This document shows positions 61,999 to 64,000 of a stretch of 64,000 nt of DNA, one piece after another; positions within the stretch are counted from its first letter, which is position 1, and each line of letters begins with the position of its first letter. Below the pieces are notes generated by a model. That model had not been told where the DNA came from. It did not search any database and saw only the letters and a program-made list of their open reading frames with translations. The position numbers and the translations under genes were made by a program. The stretch is from Robertmurraya sp. FSL R5-0851 (lineage in GTDB: Bacteria > Bacillota > Bacilli > Bacillales > Cytobacillaceae): NCBI RefSeq assembly GCF_038002965.1, contig NZ_JBBOOE010000001.1:4631001-4695000 (forward strand). Reading direction: 5' to 3'.

Positions 61999-62682
61999 TT
62001 GAATTTATTAATTATAGAAGATGACAAAGTCCTCTCGGAATCCATTAAGGAAACCACCAAGGAAATGTTTCAGATTGAACAAGCATTTGATGGTGAAGAA
62101 GGATTGTACTTAGCGGAACAAAATATTTTTGATGTGATCATATTAGACATCATGATGCCTCATATGAATGGATACGAGGTACTTGAGGAACTGCGAAAGA
62201 AGAATATTACGACGCCTGTGATTATCCTGACGGCAAAAGACGGCATAGATGATAAGATCAAAGGATTTAAGGTGGGGGCAGACGATTACTTAGTCAAACC
62301 CTTTCATCGCGAGGAGCTTTTGCTGCGCTTAGAAGCGATGGTACGACGTTCGGTTGGCTCCTTCAAAGAGAATATCCTGTCCTTTAAAGAATTACATTTA
62401 AACTTAAAAAATAAAACGGCGTCGATTGGGGAAGAAGTGATAAAACTCAATGGAAAACAATTCGATTTACTTGAGTATTTAATCAATAATAAAAATACGA
62501 TCTTAACGAAAGAGCAGATTTTTGATCGAATATGGGGATTTGAGTCAGATACGTCAACGACGGTTGTGGAAGTGTATGCTAGTAACTTACGCAAAAACTT
62601 AAAAAAATACGATTATGATCAATATATCAAAACTTTTCGTGGGCTAGGCTATATGCTTTCAGAAGGTGAAGGAAATGTTTAA
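61999..62682 (+). CDS. OmpR/PhoB-family response regulator
   Basis: 227 residues. The receiver domain has IIEDDK near 5 and the phospho-acceptor Asp in VIILDIMMPHMNGYE near 51; the winged-helix output domain ends TTVVEVYASNLRKNL, then FRGLGYML. TTG start at 61999 after AAAGGAGGCG. It diverges from the surface lipoprotein gene, which is a plausible target, and overlaps its partner kinase gene by eight bases. Confidence 0.9.
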   Translation: MNLLIIEDDKVLSESIKETTKEMFQIEQAFDGEEGLYLAEQNIFDVIILDIMMPHMNGYEVLEELRKKNITTPVIILTAKDGIDDKIKGFKVGADDYLVKPFHREELLLRLEAMVRRSVGSFKENILSFKELHLNLKNKTASIGEEVIKLNGKQFDLLEYLINNKNTILTKEQIFDRIWGFESDTSTTVVEVYASNLRKNLKKYDYDQYIKTFRGLGYMLSEGEGNV

Positions 62683-63970
62683 GGAGAAAATCTTCCGTAG
62701 CCAACAGCTCAAATTCATGATCTTTAACCTTATTGCCTTTACGATCATTTTTACGATTTTTGGAATTATTATTTTCAGCCAGGTTCAAGGGACGTTATTT
62801 AAAAAGACGGACGAAGAACTTTTAATGGTAAAAGAGAAACATATGAGTGAATTCTCAGATATAACTAATGGAGACCGACCTTTAGATAGTATCGATCGTA
62901 CTCCTCCGAATAATGACCAAAGGGCAATCAAAAACCCACGTATTTTTATCTTAAATTGGGATAAAGATGGTGAAATTATTGAGGGAGATCAAATCGGATC
63001 ATTATTTTACGAAAGTTATTTACAAGACTTTACTCTAGATAAAAATAATCTTGATACGGTAACCAATATAACAATAGACGATCAATACCACTTTCGATAT
63101 TTGCTATTTGAAGATACAAACGAAGATGATGAAGTGGCCTATGTACAATTAATGATCAATACCGACGCGGAAGAAACCATCATCAATAACTTCCAAAAGC
63201 TAATCATTATTTTTTCTATTGTCTTTATCGTCCTTTCTATTTCAGCCAGTTATATTTTATCGAAAAAGATGATGCAACCGATTATTCTATCATGGAAAAA
63301 GCAAGCTGAGTTTGTGGAGAATGCCTCACATGAATTACGAACACCTTTGACCATTATTCAAAATAAACTCGAGCTTTTGTTAACTTCTCCTCAGGAGAAA
63401 ATAGCGAACAAGTTTGAAAATATTGCGCTAAGCTTATCCGAAACTAGAAGACTATCAAAGCTTACTTCTGATTTATTAACCCTTGCTCGTGCTGATTCTG
63501 CTGAAACACAGCTGGTGAAGCAATCCATTCATGTGGATACCTTCGTGAAAAACGTTTGTGCTCCTTATATTGAAATTGCAGAATCACAGGACAAGCATTT
63601 ATGGCTCCAATTGAATTGCGACATAAAAATGGAAGCCGATGAAGTCCGTCTGCATCAACTTCTCGTCATTTTGCTTGATAATGCGTTAAAGTATACCGGC
63701 GAAAATGATAGTATTGGTGTGAAAACGTATGAAGAAGACCACAAAATTGTATTTGAAGTGAGTGATACGGGGATCGGGATCAAGGAAGAAAATATGAAAT
63801 ATATTTTTGACCGCTTCTATCGCGAAGATAAAGCTCGTTCGAGAGAAACGGGTGGAGTCGGCCTAGGATTATCTATTGCTCACTGGATTGTTAAGCAGCA
63901 TGAAGGAACAATCAAGGCAAGTCAAAATAAAAACAAAGGAACCACCTTTAAAGTGAAATTACCAAAATAG
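62675..63970 (+). CDS. Sensor histidine kinase
   Basis: About 431 residues: a membrane helix at about 15-37, an extracytoplasmic sensor of roughly 125 residues, a second helix at about 168-190, then HisKA with the phospho-acceptor in ASHELRTPLTIIQNKLELL near 218 and an ATPase with LLDNALKYTGEND near 328 and VSDTGIGIKEEN. The ATG at 62675 is eight bases from AGAAGG; a GTG at 62666 is less well placed. Signal unknown. Confidence 0.9.
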   Translation: MFKEKIFRSQQLKFMIFNLIAFTIIFTIFGIIIFSQVQGTLFKKTDEELLMVKEKHMSEFSDITNGDRPLDSIDRTPPNNDQRAIKNPRIFILNWDKDGEIIEGDQIGSLFYESYLQDFTLDKNNLDTVTNITIDDQYHFRYLLFEDTNEDDEVAYVQLMINTDAEETIINNFQKLIIIFSIVFIVLSISASYILSKKMMQPIILSWKKQAEFVENASHELRTPLTIIQNKLELLLTSPQEKIANKFENIALSLSETRRLSKLTSDLLTLARADSAETQLVKQSIHVDTFVKNVCAPYIEIAESQDKHLWLQLNCDIKMEADEVRLHQLLVILLDNALKYTGENDSIGVKTYEEDHKIVFEVSDTGIGIKEENMKYIFDRFYREDKARSRETGGVGLGLSIAHWIVKQHEGTIKASQNKNKGTTFKVKLPK

Positions 63971-63999
63971 AAGATCACATATGTGGTCTTCTTTTTTAA
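63969..63999 (+). terminator. Intrinsic terminator after the histidine kinase gene
   Basis: GAAGATCACAT pairs with ATGTGGTCTTC (one G-T wobble) with almost no loop, followed by TTTTTTAAA. It closes the two-component operon at the window edge. Confidence 0.75.
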
Positions 64000-64000
64000 A

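Overview
The window reads as a chromosomal segment of a low-GC, endospore-forming Firmicute of the Bacillaceae. TnrA, BshB2 with its YojF partner, the FMN-riboswitch rib operon, OpuA with a GbsR-type repressor, RocB, GuaD/AdeC and a YtdA/YtcA/YtcC-like spore-polysaccharide set are all Bacillus-type. Strong AGGAGG-like ribosome sites and some GTG/TTG starts fit this. The genus cannot be fixed from sequence reading alone. There are no rRNA or tRNA genes.

Layout. 1-1539: molybdenum-cofactor genes (moeB fragment, moaD, moaE, mobA; minus strand). 1.7-5.5 kb: pdxK, then a riboflavin operon ribE-ribBA-ribH behind an FMN riboswitch and terminator; ribD is absent and its place holds a 51-bp-period palindrome array. 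5.7-14 kb: yojF-bshB2, an ABC-2 exporter with a frameshifted permease and a TetR regulator, an HAD phosphatase, AlkD, a Gly-rich repeat protein, a double P-loop protein and YbaK. 14-22 kb: UDP-glucose dehydrogenase, alpha-glucosidase, a TrxR-like flavoprotein and a heterodimeric ABC exporter. 22-30 kb: tnrA with a TnrA box facing a tiny divergent operon, a radical SAM/SPASM protein, RocB, a second alpha-glucosidase, an acyl-CoA dehydrogenase and a frameshifted membrane gene. 30-36.4 kb: rluF and a five-gene polysaccharide/kinase operon. 36.5-45.5 kb: YiaA-like protein, opuA operon with its regulator, a 52-bp tandem repeat, and lytST-cstA. 45.5-55.2 kb: an eleven-gene type IV pilus operon. 55.6-64 kb: guaD-adeC, a surface lipoprotein gene split by a 1.9-kb insertion sequence, and an OmpR-type two-component system.

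The most striking system is the pilus operon (pilA-pilD-two prepilins-PilX-like-pilM-pilN-pilO-pilB-pilT-pilC). Its leader carries a sequence I recognise as a class II cyclic-di-GMP riboswitch, immediately followed by an intrinsic terminator whose 5' arm overlaps the 3' end of the aptamer. The geometry predicts an ON switch. The PilB ATPase also begins with two MshEN-like motifs, a known c-di-GMP-binding fold. The second messenger may therefore act on the pilus twice, at transcription and at the extension motor.

Other structure of note: three intergenic arrays with a shared period near 51-52 bp; two alpha-glucosidase paralogues whose residue beside the nucleophile (Ala versus Val) predicts different linkage preference; a precisely reconstructable IS insertion with a 4-bp target duplication; and two single-base frameshifts that need read-level confirmation.
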